Part shown: one piece after another, positions 8,208 to 16,867 of the stretch
How positions within the stretch are numbered: position 1 is the first letter of the stretch
Layout: every line of letters begins with the position of its first letter
Assembly (NCBI GenBank): GCA_004296775.1
Contig: RHGE01000006.1
Span: 55,500-119,499, forward strand
Reading direction: 5' to 3'
From: Marinilabiliaceae bacterium JC017
GTDB taxonomy: Bacteria > Bacteroidota > Bacteroidia > Bacteroidales > Marinilabiliaceae
Length of the DNA: 64,000 nucleotides
Notes under the pieces: generated by a model
The model's database searches: none
Told to the model about the DNA's origin: nothing
The model's input: only the letters and a program-made list of their open reading frames with translations
Made by a program: the position numbers and the translations under genes

Positions 8208-9641
8208 ATGTCCATCATTTATAATCCACAGCAGTACAAAATATCAGATCGGCCCATGGAAAATTTCATCGACTCCGATGAGCTATGGTCGATACTGGAG
8301 GAGGCTAAAAATCCAACCAAAGAAAGGGTACGTGAAGTTATCACCCGCGCCCTGAATAAGAATCGGTTGAGTCTTCAGGAAACAGCAATACTTATTAATG
8401 CTGATGATCCTGAGTTGGTGGCCGAAATAAAGCAGGCAGCCAAAGATTTGAAAGAACGTGTTTACGGGAAGCGTATTGTGTTGTTTGCACCGCTATATAT
8501 TGGTAATCTATGCATCAACAATTGTGCCTATTGTGGATTCAGAGCAGCTAACACCAAGCAGGAGCGCACCACTCTTGGACATGATGATATTGTTGATCAG
8601 GTGAAAGTGCTGGAGGATGACGGACACAAACGATTAATACTTGTGTATGGGGAACATCCAAAATACGATGCTCACTTTATTGCTGATTCAGTTCGATCGG
8701 TATATGGTGTGAAGCATAACAATGGTGAAATTCGCCGGGTTAATATCAATGCCGCACCACTCGATGTGGAAGGGTATAAAATTGTAAAGGAAGCCGGAAT
8801 AGGTACTTACCAGATTTTCCAGGAGACGTATCATCGCGATACTTATCTGAAGGTTCATCTGAGCGGTAAGAAACGGGATTACGATTGGCGTATTGCCGGT
8901 TTGGATCGTGCCCAGGAAGGTGGAATTGATGATGTGGGTATTGGTGCCCTGTTAGGATTGTACGACTGGCGTTTTGAAGTACTTGGGCTTCTTCGTCATG
9001 TGAATCACCTTGAAGCGGTGTACAATGTGGGACCGCATACCATCTCTTTTCCCCGTATTAAATCGGCCTCAGAATTCACGGTGGATAAAGCATATGATGT
9101 CAGCGATGAGGATTTCACACGTTTGGTGGCGATTCTCCGTTTGGCGGTGCCTTATACCGGTTTGATATTGACAGCCCGTGAACCGGCCCATATTCGTGAT
9201 GAGGTGCTTCAGTATGGGGTTTCGCAAATTGATGGCGGAACCAATATTGAACTGAAGGGGTATTCCCGTCAAAAGGAAAAGCAGGATCTGGATCATGAGC
9301 AGTTTATGATCAATGATAACCGTTCTTTGAATGAAATCATGGAAGAGCTGGTGGATACCGGATACATTCCATCATTTTGTACTGCCTGTTACCGCTTGAA
9401 GCGGACCGGTGAGCATTTTATGGAGTTCTCGGTGCCCGGTTTCATTAAACGTTTCTGTCAGCCCAATGCAATGCTTACTTTGGCAGAGTACCTGGAGGAT
9501 TATGCTCCTGCAGAAACAAAAGAAAAAGGGTATAAACTGATTGCGGAGAATTTACAGACGTATGATGATGCCGACTTTAAGGATAAATTGGTAGATCGTT
9601 TGGAACGTATCAAGAAGGGAGAGAGGGATCTCTACTTCTAA
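8208..9641 (+). CDS. hydG: HydG, radical SAM tyrosine lyase, [FeFe] hydrogenase maturase
   Basis: HydG cleaves tyrosine to make the CO and CN ligands of the H-cluster. The 477-residue protein carries the radical SAM motif C-x3-C-x2-C at C102, C106 and C109 ('CINNCAYC'). It also has the HydG-specific C-terminal cluster motif C-x2-C-x22-C at C391, C394 and C417, which binds the second cluster with the dangler iron. This motif separates it from ThiH, which it otherwise resembles. The gene is monocistronic, with its own promoter and a clear terminator. Its partner HydE is at 43052-44146 on the other strand. Confidence 0.95.
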   Translation: MSIIYNPQQYKISDRPMENFIDSDELWSILEEAKNPTKERVREVITRALNKNRLSLQETAILINADDPELVAEIKQAAKDLKERVYGKRIVLFAPLYIGNLCINNCAYCGFRAANTKQERTTLGHDDIVDQVKVLEDDGHKRLILVYGEHPKYDAHFIADSVRSVYGVKHNNGEIRRVNINAAPLDVEGYKIVKEAGIGTYQIFQETYHRDTYLKVHLSGKKRDYDWRIAGLDRAQEGGIDDVGIGALLGLYDWRFEVLGLLRHVNHLEAVYNVGPHTISFPRIKSASEFTVDKAYDVSDEDFTRLVAILRLAVPYTGLILTAREPAHIRDEVLQYGVSQIDGGTNIELKGYSRQKEKQDLDHEQFMINDNRSLNEIMEELVDTGYIPSFCTACYRLKRTGEHFMEFSVPGFIKRFCQPNAMLTLAEYLEDYAPAETKEKGYKLIAENLQTYDDADFKDKLVDRLERIKKGERDLYF

Positions 9642-9670
9642 AAAGATATTATTTATTGTTTTTACTTTGG

Positions 9671-9707
9671 CCTGATTGGTTTTAATAACCGGTCAGGTCT
9701 TCTTTTT
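9671..9707 (+). terminator. Terminator after hydG
   Basis: An 11-bp stem (cctgattggtt / aaccggtcagg, two G-T pairs) with a 5-base loop is followed by a T-rich run (tcttcttttt). It lies 30 bases after the hydG stop. Confidence 0.85.
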
Positions 9708-9717
9708 GTCCTGACAC

Positions 9718-9962
9718 GGTCCGGATGATTCCGGGATGGTCCGCATCATTGAGGAACCGATCCGGATGATTTTTCAGTGGTCCGCATCATTGGGGAACAG
9801 GTCCGGATGATTTTTCAGAGGTCCGCATCGTTGGGAAACCGGTCCGGATGATTTTATAGTGGTCCGCATCATTTGGGAATCGAGCCGGGTGATTCCGGGA
9901 TGGTCCGCATTATTGGGAAACTGGTCCGGGTGATTTTCTGCCGGTCCGAACGATGGGTCAGG
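9718..9962. repeat. Tandem array, six units of 41 bp, between hydG and hypB
   Basis: Units begin at 9718, 9759, 9800, 9841, 9882 and 9923, exactly 41 bases apart. Each unit is a doublet: a half starting GGTCCGGATGATT and a half starting GGTCCGCATCATT. The ATGAT and ATCAT parts can pair, so each unit could form a weak hairpin. The hypB stop codon (9958-9960, - strand) lies inside the last, more diverged unit. The period is not a multiple of 3, and the array is non-coding. Confidence 0.9.
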
Positions 9963-10701
9963 GTGTTTTTTGTGCGGTTAGCCATTTCAGCCATTGTTGC
10001 AAGCCTTCTCCTTTTAGGGCCGACAGTTCAAATACTTTCATTTGGTGGTTTACTTTTTTGATATTCCCCCGGAGCTGTGCCAGGTCAAAATCAAGGTGTG
10101 GTAACAAGTCGGTCTTGTTAACGATGCATACATCAGAGGATTTAAACATGTGTGGATACTTTACCGGTTTGTCTTCGCCTTCAGTCACGCTGATCATGAC
10201 GATGCGTTTGGTTTCACCCAGGTCAAACAGGGCAGGGCACACCAGGTTACCCACATTCTCAATGACCAATAGCGTATTCCGGGGCGGATCAAGTTTTCGG
10301 ATGGCCATGTGAACCATTTCGGCATCGAGATGGCAGCCGGTACCAGTATTTATTTGTATCACTTCGGTGCCTGTTTTCTCAATACGGGTGGCATCATTGA
10401 GCGTATTTTGATCGCCTGCAATAACAAAAAATCGGATGTCTTTATGCAGCGCACTAATGGTTTTTTCCAGTAAGGTGGTTTTACCTGATCCCGGAGAACT
10501 CACCAGGTTGATGGCCATGATTTTTCTCGCCTCAAAGAAACCTCTGTTTCGTTCTGCCATCAAATCATTGTCATGTAGCAGATCTCTGTTTACATCAAGC
10601 ACATGCCTGAGGGGGTGTGAATGGGTATGGTCATGATTGGTATCACCTGGCTTTTTATAGGTGGCTTCGTCTTCCGATTGGCATCCGCAAGTATCACACA
10701 T
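9958..10701 (-). CDS. hypB: HypB, GTPase for nickel insertion into [NiFe] hydrogenase
   Basis: The protein has 247 residues. The N-terminal 'MCDTCGC' is the high-affinity metal motif CxxCGC of HypB. A His-rich stretch follows ('HDHTHSHP', residues 23-30). The GTPase core has Walker A 'GSGKTT' at about residue 71 and an NKxD motif (NKTD). With HypA it delivers Ni to the large subunit precursor. It is the last gene of the [NiFe] hydrogenase cluster, 198 bases after hypA, and its stop codon is embedded in the 41-bp tandem array. Confidence 0.95.
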   Translation of the reverse strand: MCDTCGCQSEDEATYKKPGDTNHDHTHSHPLRHVLDVNRDLLHDNDLMAERNRGFFEARKIMAINLVSSPGSGKTTLLEKTISALHKDIRFFVIAGDQNTLNDATRIEKTGTEVIQINTGTGCHLDAEMVHMAIRKLDPPRNTLLVIENVGNLVCPALFDLGETKRIVMISVTEGEDKPVKYPHMFKSSDVCIVNKTDLLPHLDFDLAQLRGNIKKVNHQMKVFELSALKGEGLQQWLKWLTAQKTP

Positions 10702-10899
10702 GGCGTTGTTTTTGAGTTGTTATGGATTTCTATTTTAAAACGCAAATAGATGAATTACTTATGAGATAACAGTTTTATAGAATACAATCTTTTCGCTGCT
10801 TCGTCAAGGTTTTGGTATGAGAATAATGAATTGGGTCGATGAGCGTCATGTTTATCAATCGCTCATTTTGCTACATTTATCTACCCATGTCATTTATCT

Positions 10900-11241
10900 T
10901 CATTCAAAGGCAATTGATTTTACACAGAGTTCCTTTCCTTCGATAATGTCCAAACGGGAGCTGTGGCATTGGCTGCAGGTTGAAATAAAGTCGGACACCG
11001 CTACCTCGTGGCCACATTGCGTACATTGGGCTTTCGCCTTTTTTTCTGAATAGATAAATTCAGTGCATGCGAATTCACTGTTTTTCACCAGGACATCCAC
11101 AGCTGCTTTTAAAGCATCAATCATCACCCCGGATAATTCACCTATCTCAATGACTACCTCAGTTGCCTGGTAACCATTGTGTGTGGAAGAATATTCCGTA
11201 ATAATCTTCATGATATTTTGAGCCAGTGTGTATTCGTGCAT
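10900..11241 (-). CDS. hypA: HypA, nickel metallochaperone
   Basis: The 113-residue length is typical. The N-terminal Met-His-Glu provides the Ni site. The zinc ribbon has C73, C76, C89 and C92 (CTQC ... CSQC). It starts immediately after the protease gene (2 bases), so the two are translationally linked. It delivers Ni to the [NiFe] large subunit encoded upstream in the same cluster. Confidence 0.93.
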   Translation of the reverse strand: MHEYTLAQNIMKIITEYSSTHNGYQATEVVIEIGELSGVMIDALKAAVDVLVKNSEFACTEFIYSEKKAKAQCTQCGHEVAVSDFISTCSQCHSSRLDIIEGKELCVKSIAFE

Positions 11242-11243
11242 AA

Positions 11244-11696
11244 TCAGTGATTTTTTATGATGGAAAGAATATCATGGGCTGTATTAAGAACGGCAGGAGT
11301 GAGTCCTTCTCCAAAAGAAATATCAGCCGGTTGAATGCCTAATATCTTAACTGGCATTAGGAAGAAAGCATCCAGTTGCTGTAGCGAGATGTTGTGCGTG
11401 TTGGAGGTATGGTTTTTGAGTTCATAGAGGGAGATGAGGTCGGTAAAACCCGGTTCTCTGTTGAAGTGCATGCAATCGATTAGTACCAGCAGGTCGTGGG
11501 GTGTTTGATTAATTTTTCCAATGTAGTTCTCAATACTTAATTCCACAGAAAGGGAAATGATGTGAGAAGAGCCAATGATGTGATTGGAAATGTAAACACC
11601 CACTCCGTCATCGTGTTTCAACACGTTCCCAATTCCTACGAAGAGGATTTTATTAGTATGATTTAGAATTCTGTGAAGCTTTTTAATCATCATCAT
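11244..11696 (-). CDS. [NiFe] hydrogenase maturation protease (HycI/HyaD family)
   Basis: The start is set at ATG 11696, whose ATGA overlaps the stop of the preceding ferredoxin gene by 4 bases; an upstream in-frame start would run deep into that gene. The 150-residue protein has the family's 'GIGNVLKHDDGVG' segment with its metal-binding Asp, a second acidic site ('LIDCMHF') and 'GIQPADISFGEGLTPAV', all typical of HycI-like endopeptidases. It would remove the C-terminal extension of the large subunit, which here is about 35-40 residues beyond DPCxxC. Next gene is hypA. Confidence 0.88.
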   Translation of the reverse strand: MMMIKKLHRILNHTNKILFVGIGNVLKHDDGVGVYISNHIIGSSHIISLSVELSIENYIGKINQTPHDLLVLIDCMHFNREPGFTDLISLYELKNHTSNTHNISLQQLDAFFLMPVKILGIQPADISFGEGLTPAVLNTAHDILSIIKNH

Positions 11697-12301
11697 AAAT
11701 ATTTCACCAGGATACGTCTCAGGCAGTTGGGGCATACAATGTTGAACATGTCTTTGCGTTTTAGTTCATCTCTCACGGACACCTTCACATCTTCTGATTC
11801 GGCCAGCCTCAGTTTTTCATTCAGCAGGTTTAGGTTGAGGATGGAGGCGTAGGCTTTTGGTCCCAGTTTGCTATGCAGATAGAGCATGTGTTCTTTGGTA
11901 GTGATGATGGCTCCGCAGCTCTCGCAGATGAGCAGTTCTTTCTCCTGAATCTCCTTCAGGCTTTTTCGGTCAAAGGTGGCCAGGTCATAGATTTTATCGG
12001 ATAGTTTCACTCCCTTTCCGGTGATGCAGTGTTCCTCGCACTGACCACAGAAGATGCATTTGCCATAGTCCCGTTCAATGATGCGTATCTTTCGTTCCTT
12101 ATCGTCACGGAAGGTGATGGCCAATGACGGGCACACATTAGCACAGGTTTCGCAGCCCACACAATTCTCGTCGTCTACCACCGGCTTACCGCGAAAACTT
12201 TCTTCGGGGACGTGTGGTTCCTGTGGGTATTTAGTGGTATAGGCCCGGGTAAAGAGCGATACCAGTGCTTCAACTATTTCTCTGATCTTCGGATAGCGCA
12301 T
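11693..12301 (-). CDS. NuoI/HycF-like 4Fe-4S ferredoxin subunit of group 4 [NiFe] hydrogenase
   Basis: The start is ATG 12301 ('MRYPKIREIVEAL'), giving 202 residues and a 32-base overlap with the mrpG-like gene. Two ferredoxin motifs are present: CVGCETCANVCP near residue 45 and CIFCGQCEEHC near residue 78. A C-terminal part of about 80 residues carries two further CxxC pairs (CESC and CPNC) that could bind Zn or Fe, as in HycF/HyfH-type subunits. It probably links the membrane arm to the small subunit. It overlaps the protease gene by an ATGA. Confidence 0.88.
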   Translation of the reverse strand: MRYPKIREIVEALVSLFTRAYTTKYPQEPHVPEESFRGKPVVDDENCVGCETCANVCPSLAITFRDDKERKIRIIERDYGKCIFCGQCEEHCITGKGVKLSDKIYDLATFDRKSLKEIQEKELLICESCGAIITTKEHMLYLHSKLGPKAYASILNLNLLNEKLRLAESEDVKVSVRDELKRKDMFNIVCPNCLRRILVKYL

Positions 12302-12656
12302 TTTTCTCTCCTTTGTGTTTATTTTTGATGGTTTCGGCCATCTCTTTATAGTCATCCACAACGGTTTTATCGGTGAGCTTCACGCCAAAGAGGTAAGATC
12401 CTCTGGCCAGGGCATGGGCTGCTACCGTTGCCGAAAAGAATAACAAGGGAATGGCCAGCAGGGCCTTTATGCCTATGGTCGTGAAGCCATAATGAAACAG
12501 AAGGCCCAGCAGGATGCTGCAGGTACCCAGCGTTACACACTTGGTGGCCGACTGTAACCGGTTGTATACATCGGGCAACCGGATGAGGCCGATGCACCCG
12601 AACAGGTTGAAGAGAACCCCGATGCAGAACAGTACTATGGTGATAATGTCATTCAT
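12270..12656 (-). CDS. mrpG: MrpG/MnhG-like antiporter subunit
   Basis: This 128-residue protein has three predicted membrane helices and the family signature 'GLIRLPDVYNRLQSATKCVTLG'. It belongs to the monovalent cation/H+ antiporter G family and is part of the ion-translocating module of Mrp-type hydrogenases. It overlaps the preceding mrpF by 8 bases. The C-terminal 40 residues are hydrophilic and charged. Confidence 0.9.
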   Translation of the reverse strand: MNDIITIVLFCIGVLFNLFGCIGLIRLPDVYNRLQSATKCVTLGTCSILLGLLFHYGFTTIGIKALLAIPLLFFSATVAAHALARGSYLFGVKLTDKTVVDDYKEMAETIKNKHKGEKNALSEDQRNS

Positions 12657-12915
12657 TTAATTTCTTTCCTCCTAAATATTTTGCAAGGGTTAATGTGCCT
12701 ATGAAACTCAGGATAATCCAGGCGATACCAATGTCGATGATAAACATCCGGTTGGTGAGGATGGCCAGGATGGCACAGATGCCCACTACCAGGATGCCAA
12801 AAATGTCAATCCCCACCATTCTGTCAGCAATGGAAGGGCCTTTGATAATCCGGTAGAGGCAGAAGAACGCCAATCCGATTTGAATGTAAAGTAAGAGGTG
12901 TAGTAGTTTATCCAT
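12649..12915 (-). CDS. mrpF: MrpF/MnhF-like antiporter subunit
   Basis: An 88-residue protein with three membrane segments and the family motif 'GPSIADRMVGIDIFG'. Length and motif fit MrpF. It lies between mrpE (14 bases) and mrpG (8-base overlap). Within the complex it contributes to the Na+/H+ antiport module. Confidence 0.9.
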   Translation of the reverse strand: MDKLLHLLLYIQIGLAFFCLYRIIKGPSIADRMVGIDIFGILVVGICAILAILTNRMFIIDIGIAWIILSFIGTLTLAKYLGGKKLNE

Positions 12916-12929
12916 GGTTGTGTTCTTAA

Positions 12930-13415
12930 TTATTCGAAAATGCGCTTGATGTATTTTTCAAACCTGCCTGCTATTTTTTCCGTGTATCTCTCCGGGTCGG
13001 TGGTGCTGACATAGATCCAGTGCACATAGATATAATCTTCGATGATGTCAACGGTGATGGTGCCTGGTGTCATGGTGATGGAGTTGGCCAGGGTGGTTCG
13101 GCCAATGTTGGTCTTCAGGTATGTCTTCACTTTAACAATGCCCGGTTTGATGGGCAGGTCGGGATGTAAAACCCGGTAGGCCACGTCGAAATTGGCCTTC
13201 AGGCATTCCCAGATGAAAATGAACAGGTATATCACAAACCAGTAATAGCGACGGAGTTGGAACAACCGGTACACGTCATCCACAAAATAACGCCCCAGTA
13301 GGCCGACGGTCAGCAGTGCTACAATAGTACCGGTGAGTAAAATCGCCGGAGACACACTGGAGGTGATGAGCAGCCAGAAGATGAAGGCAATCACTATGTA
13401 TATCACGTATTTCAT
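12930..13415 (-). CDS. mrpE: MrpE/MnhE-like antiporter subunit
   Basis: ATG 13415 is preferred over an upstream TTG. The 161-residue protein has N-terminal membrane helices ('YVIYIVIAFIFWLLIT') and the family's 'NSITMTPGTITVDI' motif, followed by 'YVHWIYV'. It is separated from mrpD by about 390 bases of non-coding DNA containing a 15-bp tandem array, an unusually long gap for this otherwise tightly packed operon. Confidence 0.9.
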   Translation of the reverse strand: MKYVIYIVIAFIFWLLITSSVSPAILLTGTIVALLTVGLLGRYFVDDVYRLFQLRRYYWFVIYLFIFIWECLKANFDVAYRVLHPDLPIKPGIVKVKTYLKTNIGRTTLANSITMTPGTITVDIIEDYIYVHWIYVSTTDPERYTEKIAGRFEKYIKRIFE

Positions 13416-13737
13416 ATTTTTAAAATTTAGTATCAAGACACAAGATTGATGAACTCAGGGACAAAAAGACACTGAGGCGCAGAGTTCTTCATTTTAATCA
13501 TTGCCTTCGTCGATCTTTCTCTTGTGTGTAAATTGAATTTGCATGGTCGTTTTATTTATAATAGATCGTTAGATATTAGACATTAGAACGATTTATATTA
13601 CTCTCATTTTTAAACCACTAATAACTTTGTCTATTGGATAAATACAACCTGTTTTTCAATTACTTAAAAAAGTTTAACAAGCCATTGATTTAATTAGTAT
13701 TATTTCATTCCCAGTCTCATATCTATTATCTAATAAT
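13416..13737. other. Non-coding spacer between mrpD and mrpE
   Basis: This stretch has no supportable gene. It holds one copy of the dispersed motif AGATCGTTAGATATTAGA (from 13563) and is AT-rich, running into the 15-bp tandem array. If the operon is transcribed through, this is a long untranslated spacer. Confidence 0.6.
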
Positions 13738-13812
13738 CTCTAATCTCGTGGTCTCTAATCTCGTGGTCTCTAATCTCATGGTCTCTTATCTAATAGTCTC
13801 TAATCTCTTAGT
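13738..13812. repeat. Tandem array, five units of 15 bp, at the 3' end of mrpD
   Basis: Units CTCTAATCTCGTGGT start at 13738, 13753, 13768, 13783 and 13798; the first two are identical and the later ones diverge. The last unit overlaps the mrpD stop codon (13808-13810 on the - strand). On the transcript strand the unit is purine-rich (ACCACGAGATTAGAG). Confidence 0.85.
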
Positions 13813-15310
13813 CTATCAACACCTCCACTGCCGGGATTAATACAATGTCACGTATGCCGGGTATAATCAGCAGGCTCATGGCTAAACAGAGGATGGCCAG
13901 CATGACCATTGAGCACTTCATGGTAAAGGGTATTTTTCTTACTCTTTCGATGTGTTCGGGAAAAGTGGCGTAAAAAATGTTCTTCTGAAGCTTTAAAAAA
14001 TAGGCCAGGGTGATGATGCTGACCAGGGCTGCCAGGAATGCCAGCAGATAATAGTTGGCTTGAATGGCAGCGATGATAATGATCAGTTTGCTGAAGAAAC
14101 CACTGAATGGCGGTATGCCCGATATAGCCATGGAGCCGGTAAAAGAGGTGGCCGATGTCAGGGGCAGCCATTTGGCTAGACCGCCCAGCTTAGCTAAATC
14201 ACGAATGCCTGTGGCGTGTTCTACAGCGCCTGCATTCATAAACATGAGCCCTTTGAATACTGCATGATTAATCAGGTGAAACAGACCGCCCAGGATGGCC
14301 AGGGCTGCAATTTCTTTTGCTCCGTTTTGAGCAAGCACCATCATGCCTATTCCCATGGCCAGCAGGATATATCCCACCTGGCTGATGCTGGAGTAGGCCA
14401 GTAATCTTTTGTAATCCTGTTGTCCGATAGCCAGGATGCCTCCGATAACCATCGACAGAACGGCGAGCACGGTAATGGTCAGGGCGATTTCGTAGGTGAG
14501 GGTGAACATGTTGAATAATAACCTGAAAAGTACATACACGCCAATGGCTTTAATGAGAATGCCGGATAACATGGCAGAGATGGGAGATGGGGCAGAAGAA
14601 TGGGCATCGGGCAACCAGGCGTGGAAAGGTACCATGGCGGCTTTGAGTCCAAAACCGGTAATGAGTAATATCTGGATGAAGAGGATGATTTTATTGTCGC
14701 CTTGAATCATAAGGATGTGTGATATGTCGGTGATGTTAAGGGTGCTGGTTGCCCAATACAATAATCCGATAGCCAGTAAAATCAGTAAGGAGGCCATGCC
14801 ACCCAGTACCTGGTATTTGAAGGAGGCTTCGAGCTCGGTTTTTTCTACTCCAAAGGCCACCAGGGCATAGGATGAGATGGCTGCAATTTCGAGGAAAACA
14901 TATAGGTTGAACAGGTCACCGGTTAGCACCACGCCATTCATGCCTGCCACCATCAGGCAGAACAGGGTGTAGTAGTTGTTTTCTGCCGTATATTTTTTCA
15001 TGTAGGAGATGGAGTAGAAAGCGGCAAGAAAAGCAATCAGGTTGATGGTGATCAGTAAGATGGTGCTGAAGCCATCAAGTACCAGGTAGATGGCAATGGG
15101 AATTCCATTCACTGGCTGCCAGCCACCCACCTCATAGGTTAAGGGTGATGAGATGCCGCTCAGCAGGTAATGGATTCCCAGGATGAGAAGCAGAAGAAAA
15201 ACGAGGGGGGTAATGGTTCGCGCAAAGGCGCTGAAGACCCGACCGACTAATGGAATGAGGAAGGCGGCAGCTAAAGGCGTGACCATATATAAGGGCAGAA
15301 ACGATTCCAT
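13808..15310 (-). CDS. mrpD: MrpD-like proton/cation-translocating subunit (NuoN/NuoM family)
   Basis: A 500-residue protein with about 14 predicted membrane helices and the proton-translocating transporter domain. 'HAWLPDAHSSAPSPISAMLSG' (read as HAWLPDAHSS, then APSPISAMLSG) and 'LLAYSSISQVGYI' are signature stretches, with the conserved Lys residues in membrane segments. It is one of the two antiporter-like subunits of this complex, the other being the NuoL-like gene at 16868. It follows mrpC after 2 bases. Confidence 0.92.
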   Translation of the reverse strand: MESFLPLYMVTPLAAAFLIPLVGRVFSAFARTITPLVFLLLLILGIHYLLSGISSPLTYEVGGWQPVNGIPIAIYLVLDGFSTILLITINLIAFLAAFYSISYMKKYTAENNYYTLFCLMVAGMNGVVLTGDLFNLYVFLEIAAISSYALVAFGVEKTELEASFKYQVLGGMASLLILLAIGLLYWATSTLNITDISHILMIQGDNKIILFIQILLITGFGLKAAMVPFHAWLPDAHSSAPSPISAMLSGILIKAIGVYVLFRLLFNMFTLTYEIALTITVLAVLSMVIGGILAIGQQDYKRLLAYSSISQVGYILLAMGIGMMVLAQNGAKEIAALAILGGLFHLINHAVFKGLMFMNAGAVEHATGIRDLAKLGGLAKWLPLTSATSFTGSMAISGIPPFSGFFSKLIIIIAAIQANYYLLAFLAALVSIITLAYFLKLQKNIFYATFPEHIERVRKIPFTMKCSMVMLAILCLAMSLLIIPGIRDIVLIPAVEVLID

Positions 15311-15312
15311 TT

Positions 15313-15651
15313 TTATCCTTTCAGTTGATTGATTTTTCGTACATCAAATGTTTTATACTTCTTATATAACCTGATGGCGATGGCCAGTAACATGGCATTG
15401 GTGGCCAGTCCGATGACAATAGCGGTTAGTACCATGGCTTGTGGCAACGGATCTACATAGATGAGTTGCTCGCCTGTCTGGGTGACAATGGGTGCTACAC
15501 CAGCATCGATGTATCCGATCAGGGCCATAAACAAAAAGATGCTGATCTCCATGACGGAAAGGCCTATGACGATTTTAATGAGGTTGCGTTGGCTCAAAAC
15601 ACCATACATGCCGGTCAGGAATAATATGAAACACATCAGGTAAACAATCAT
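15313..15651 (-). CDS. mrpC: MrpC-like subunit (NuoK family)
   Basis: A 112-residue, three-helix protein of the NuoK/MrpC family. It shows 'MYGVLSQRNLIKIVIGLSVMEIS' (read as GVLSQRNLIKIVIGLSVMEI) with the conserved membrane Glu, and 'DPLPQAMVLTAIVIGLATNA'. It overlaps the mrpB stop by an ATGA and is followed directly by mrpD. Confidence 0.92.
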   Translation of the reverse strand: MIVYLMCFILFLTGMYGVLSQRNLIKIVIGLSVMEISIFLFMALIGYIDAGVAPIVTQTGEQLIYVDPLPQAMVLTAIVIGLATNAMLLAIAIRLYKKYKTFDVRKINQLKG

Positions 15652-16082
15652 TTTGATTCTTCTTTAAAGATGACTAATGCCAGAAATATGGTGAACAGGG
15701 CCGCTGCCACTTCAATGCCAACAGCAATGTTGTAGAGCGGAATAACACCTGCACTGATTAGATCGCCAATTATACCCTTAGGCAGATAGTTGTGGAAGAA
15801 GACTTTTGTGCCCAGGAAGAATGCAACAACCGCCATCAGCAGGAAGGCTAATATGGCCAGACTCTCCATAACGGATGATCCTGCTTCCTTTGCTTTTAAT
15901 TTTAGCATATCACTACCATAAGCCAGAACCAGTAATATGAATGCTCCGGCAATGATGGCTCCACCAGCAAATCCGCCACCTGGTGTCAGGTGGCCATGCA
16001 GGATGATATAAATCCCGTAGATGAAGATGACTCCCACAACGAGGCGGGTCACTGTTTTTACGATGGAGGTCATGCCTTGCAT
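15648..16082 (-). CDS. mrpB: MrpB/MnhB-like antiporter subunit
   Basis: The 144-residue protein has four membrane segments and the MnhB motif 'HGHLTPGGGFAGGAIIAGAF'. Its start follows about 215 bases of non-coding DNA after the MbhD/E-like gene, which carries a copy of a dispersed short repeat. It is coupled to mrpC through a 4-base overlap. Confidence 0.92.
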   Translation of the reverse strand: MQGMTSIVKTVTRLVVGVIFIYGIYIILHGHLTPGGGFAGGAIIAGAFILLVLAYGSDMLKLKAKEAGSSVMESLAILAFLLMAVVAFFLGTKVFFHNYLPKGIIGDLISAGVIPLYNIAVGIEVAAALFTIFLALVIFKEESK

Positions 16083-16151
16083 GTTTTTTGTTTTAAGGGT
16101 TTTTTATTGTTTGATTATGTATTGAAAAGGTTAGTGTGTTTTCAATTGTTC

Positions 16152-16205
16152 TTAACCTGGACAAGCCAGAAAAGTACACAGATATGAGTATCAAGTATCA
16201 AGATA
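16152..16205 (+). repeat. Dispersed short motif CTGG-N5-CCAG with TATCAAG repeats
   Basis: TAACCTGGACAAGCCAGAAA at 16152 has a small hairpin (CTGG/CCAG). It is followed by a doubled AGTATCA motif. The same motif opens the long elements at 25490 and 52573, and recurs inverted at 32863, 32973 and 33203. It lies in the spacer between two subunit genes. Confidence 0.7.
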
Positions 16206-16298
16206 TTTGTATGACCGACATTGCAATATCCTGTCAAAAAATACACAGACATTACTGATAAGACACTAACATCTAATGATCTATTTTCATGTTTCCTT

Positions 16299-16856
16299 TC
16301 ATTGCTTTCCTTTTAATCTTAGAATAGTTAAAATACCGATCACAGCGGTAAATAGAATAGTCGCTTCTCCCAACGTGTCGTAGCCGCGAAAATCGAATAG
16401 TATACCTGTTACCAGGTTGGCACTGCCGGTTTGGTTGGCGCCATTTTCGATGTATGCCGTTGACATCCTTGTGACGTGTTGTCCAAATGGAGCCAGCACA
16501 TCGATGGCCTGGGAAAAGAAGAAGAGCAGCAGCCCGGCAAAGACAATGACGGTTGTGATATTAACCACAAAGCGGGTGTTGATATAGGATGTTCCTTCCA
16601 GATGCGTCCACCGTTTTTCATTCAGTTCTTTGCTGGAACTGTCGAGAATAACGGCCACCATAAAGATCAGGGTGATGGTCTCCACAACAATTTGCACGAT
16701 GGCCAGATCCGGCGCTTTCAGTAATAGGAAGCAGATGACCAGGCCGTAGCCCACAATGCCGCAGGCGATAACGGCCGAAAGCAGGTCTTTGGCATTCAGG
16801 GCGAAGATGGCCCCGATGATCATGAATCCGATGATGACAGATATGATTACTTCCAT
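16299..16856 (-). CDS. MbhD/MbhE-like subunit (C-terminal MrpA domains as a separate protein)
   Basis: The start is ATG 16856, 11 bases after the NuoL-like gene. The 185-residue membrane protein corresponds to the C-terminal region of MrpA. Helices around 'DLLSAVIACGIVGYGLVICF' and 'VVETITLIFMVAVILDSS' match the MbhD part. A second block ending 'VTGILFDFRGYDTLGEATIL' matches the MbhE part. In most Mrp antiporters these are fused to the NuoL-like half; here they are separate, as in Mbh-type complexes. Confidence 0.85.
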   Translation of the reverse strand: MEVIISVIIGFMIIGAIFALNAKDLLSAVIACGIVGYGLVICFLLLKAPDLAIVQIVVETITLIFMVAVILDSSSKELNEKRWTHLEGTSYINTRFVVNITTVIVFAGLLLFFFSQAIDVLAPFGQHVTRMSTAYIENGANQTGSANLVTGILFDFRGYDTLGEATILFTAVIGILTILRLKGKQ

Positions 16857-16867
16857 GTCAATAGTTA

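Noticed and set aside
8208..9641. ThiH (thiamine synthesis) instead of HydG
   Set aside because: The C-terminal C-x2-C-x22-C motif specific to HydG is intact, and no thiamine genes are nearby.
9718..9962. CRISPR array
   Set aside because: Repeats are directly adjacent with no variable spacers, the whole 41-base period is repeated, and no cas genes are near. The same applies to the 42-bp array at 56449.
10817..11053. A + strand protein of 78 residues over hypA
   Set aside because: It is antisense to hypA, which has the full set of family residues.
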